In this document: positions 62,813 to 64,000 of the stretch, one piece after another | Layout: each line of letters starts with the position of its first letter | How positions within the stretch are numbered: position 1 is the stretch's first letter | NCBI GenBank assembly: GCA_002698985.1 | Contig: PAAY01000101.1 | Coordinates: forward strand, 1-64,000 | Reading direction: 5' to 3' | DNA from: Saprospirales bacterium | GTDB lineage: Bacteria > Bacteroidota > Bacteroidia > Chitinophagales > Saprospiraceae | DNA length: 64,000 nt | Translations under genes and position numbers: made by a program | Notes under the pieces: model-generated | The model's input: the letters and a program-made list of their open reading frames with translations, nothing else | The model's database searches: none | Told to the model about the DNA's origin: nothing

Positions 62813-64000
62813 GCCTCGTCGGAAGCCTCTTCTGCTTCTTCCCGGGCCCGCACCATCATCTCTTCCCTGCGCTTGAGGTAGAAATAGGTCTCCACCTGCG
62901 ACTGCACGGCGATTTCCGTGTCCTGCCGCCGGTAACGGTTGGATTGTACCTCGTCCAGGATACGGGCTTTGATGTTGTCGTTCCACTGCATTTCGATGAT
63001 GTCGTGGATCATGCGCTGGGCATCAGGGTCGTACACCGGGAAAACCGTTTCCACCCTGAAGCTCAGGTTGCGGGTCATCCAGTCGGCACTGGCCAGGTAG
63101 TATTTCGGCTGGCCGTCATTTTCGAAGATGAAAACGCGGGCGTGTTCCAGGTAGCGGTCCACGATGCTGATGGCCTCGATGTTTTCGCTCCAGCCTTTTT
63201 TTCCCGGTACCAGCGAGCATACGCCCCGCACGATCATCCGAATGCGCACGCCCTCCCGGCTGGCCTGGTACAGCTTAGCAATGATGTCTTTGTCCTGAAT
63301 GCTGTTGAGCTTGAGGGTGATGCCGGCCGGCTTGCCCGCCTTGTGGTTTTTGATCTCCCGGTCGATCAGGCTTTCCAGCGTTGAACGCAGGTTGAACTGC
63401 CCCACCATCATGTGTTTGAAGGGTTGCAAAGGCTTGATGCCTGTCTCCAGAAAAGTAAAGAGGCGTCCGGCTTCTGCCGTCAGCCGGTGGTCAGAGGTGA
63501 ACAGGCCAAAGTCACAGTAAATTTTGGCCGTTTCTTCGTGAAAATTTCCGGTGCTGAAGTATCCGTACAGGCGCGGGCCGTCTTCGTCCTCCCGCCTGAT
63601 GAGGGCCATTTTGGCGTGCACCTTCACACCGGGCAGGCTGTAAGCCACCTTCACGCCGGCAGCTTCCAGCTTTTCGCCCCAGCGCAGGTTGGCCTCTTCG
63701 TCAAATCGGGCTTTCACTTCGATGAAAACGAAAACCTGTTTGCCGGCCTTTACCGCATCCATCAGCGCATTCATGATCTGTGACTTGCGGGCCACCCGGT
63801 ATTGGGTAATCTTGATATGGGTCACAGCAGGGTCTTTCGCCGCTTCGGCAAACATGCGCACCACCGGATCGTAGTGGTGATAGGGCGGGTAGATCAGGTG
63901 GTCTTTTTCCCGAAGGGCTTGGAAAAAATCCTGTTCGTCATCCAGCTCGTGGTACGACAATGGCGGCAGCGGCTGCAACTTCAGGTGCTGCATGCCGAAA
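62782..64000 (-). CDS. ppk1: Polyphosphate kinase 1, C-terminal part (cut by window edge)
   Basis: About 405 C-terminal residues of PPK1 are present; the open frame continues past 64000, so the N-terminal domains are outside. Visible blocks are YPPYHHYDPVVRMFAEAA, THIKITQYRVARKSQIMNAL, LPGVKVHAKMALI (first catalytic His), GYFSTGNFHEETAKIYCDFG, VDRYLEHARVFIFE (second His region) and SADWMTRNLSFRVE. PPK1 polymerises the gamma-phosphate of ATP into polyphosphate. The tail has a Glu/Ala-rich extension of about 45 residues after the conserved core. It is convergent with the GDSL gene. Confidence 0.95.
   Translation of the reverse strand, partial: FGMQHLKLQPLPPLSYHELDDEQDFFQALREKDHLIYPPYHHYDPVVRMFAEAAKDPAVTHIKITQYRVARKSQIMNALMDAVKAGKQVFVFIEVKARFDEEANLRWGEKLEAAGVKVAYSLPGVKVHAKMALIRREDEDGPRLYGYFSTGNFHEETAKIYCDFGLFTSDHRLTAEAGRLFTFLETGIKPLQPFKHMMVGQFNLRSTLESLIDREIKNHKAGKPAGITLKLNSIQDKDIIAKLYQASREGVRIRMIVRGVCSLVPGKKGWSENIEAISIVDRYLEHARVFIFENDGQPKYYLASADWMTRNLSFRVETVFPVYDPDAQRMIHDIIEMQWNDNIKARILDEVQSNRYRRQDTEIAVQSQVETYFYLKRREEMMVRAREEAEEASDEAQLSAGSSKG

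Overview
The window looks like a chromosomal segment of a Bacteroidota bacterium, most likely from the Saprospiria (Lewinella/Haliscomenobacter-like) side of the phylum; the genus cannot be told from here. Supporting signs are four proteins with C-terminal type IX secretion (T9SS) sorting domains, SprB-like and Ig-like adhesin repeats, lipoproteins with Cys lipoboxes, DUF3810 and DUF3089 proteins, MltA, several -7 elements of the Bacteroidota form TAnnTTTG, and starts preceded by A-rich leaders rather than Shine-Dalgarno sites. No rRNA, tRNA, CRISPR array, transposase or prophage gene was seen.

Layout. 0.2-2.3 kb: an ECF sigma factor with a single-pass anti-sigma-like partner and a DUF3810 zincin. 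2.7-8.7 kb: a 1995-residue surface protein with 13 Ig-like repeats, a thrombospondin-3-like calcium region and a duplicated dockerin-like tail. 9.4-10.7 kb: rarA. 10.9-16.4 kb: a T9SS SprB-repeat protein, then a compact operon of an ECF sigma factor, a predicted anti-sigma factor that also carries an outer-membrane barrel (Dma-like), and a lipoprotein. 16.4-21.4 kb: MORN-like lipoprotein, fabH, cysteine desulfurase, a small barrel protein, dapB. 21.7-28.9 kb: S9 peptidase lipoprotein, NYN-domain protein, beta-propeller T9SS protein, STAS-like protein, sterol-desaturase-family hydroxylase, Cache-like membrane protein. 29.1-35 kb: a third ECF sigma factor with a small acidic partner, an MscS-type channel, an outer-membrane protein and a long OmpA-family protein. 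35-45 kb: dnaG, three tandem structured-RNA candidates, a GH3-like/serine-hydrolase fusion, a DUF3267 zincin, a barrel protein, mltA and a DUF3089 hydrolase. 45-64 kb: ugd, a metzincin-like T9SS protease, an FAH-family hydrolase, a tyrosine phenol-lyase (by active-site residues), a methyltransferase, a GNAT acetyltransferase, a T9SS protein, cystathionine beta-synthase, a carboxymuconolactone-decarboxylase-family protein, a PcrA/UvrD helicase, queG, a response regulator, a GDSL esterase and the C-terminal part of polyphosphate kinase.

Most genes are housekeeping or envelope functions in short operons. The envelope theme is strong: three ECF loci with three different partner architectures, MscS and OmpA proteins, MltA, and several secreted adhesins or proteases.

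The most unusual content is non-coding. Between dnaG and the GH3-like gene lie three tandem copies of a conserved motif, each followed directly by a hairpin whose stem differs between copies but keeps pairing and ends in a T-run. Many other intergenic regions are built from a small set of repeated words (CCCTAAACCCTACACC, AGAGGTTTAGAGAGG, ATAATCCTC, GTGACG, CAGAGTT, and CCCGAAAG palindromes) combined into composite modules that recur in both orientations.
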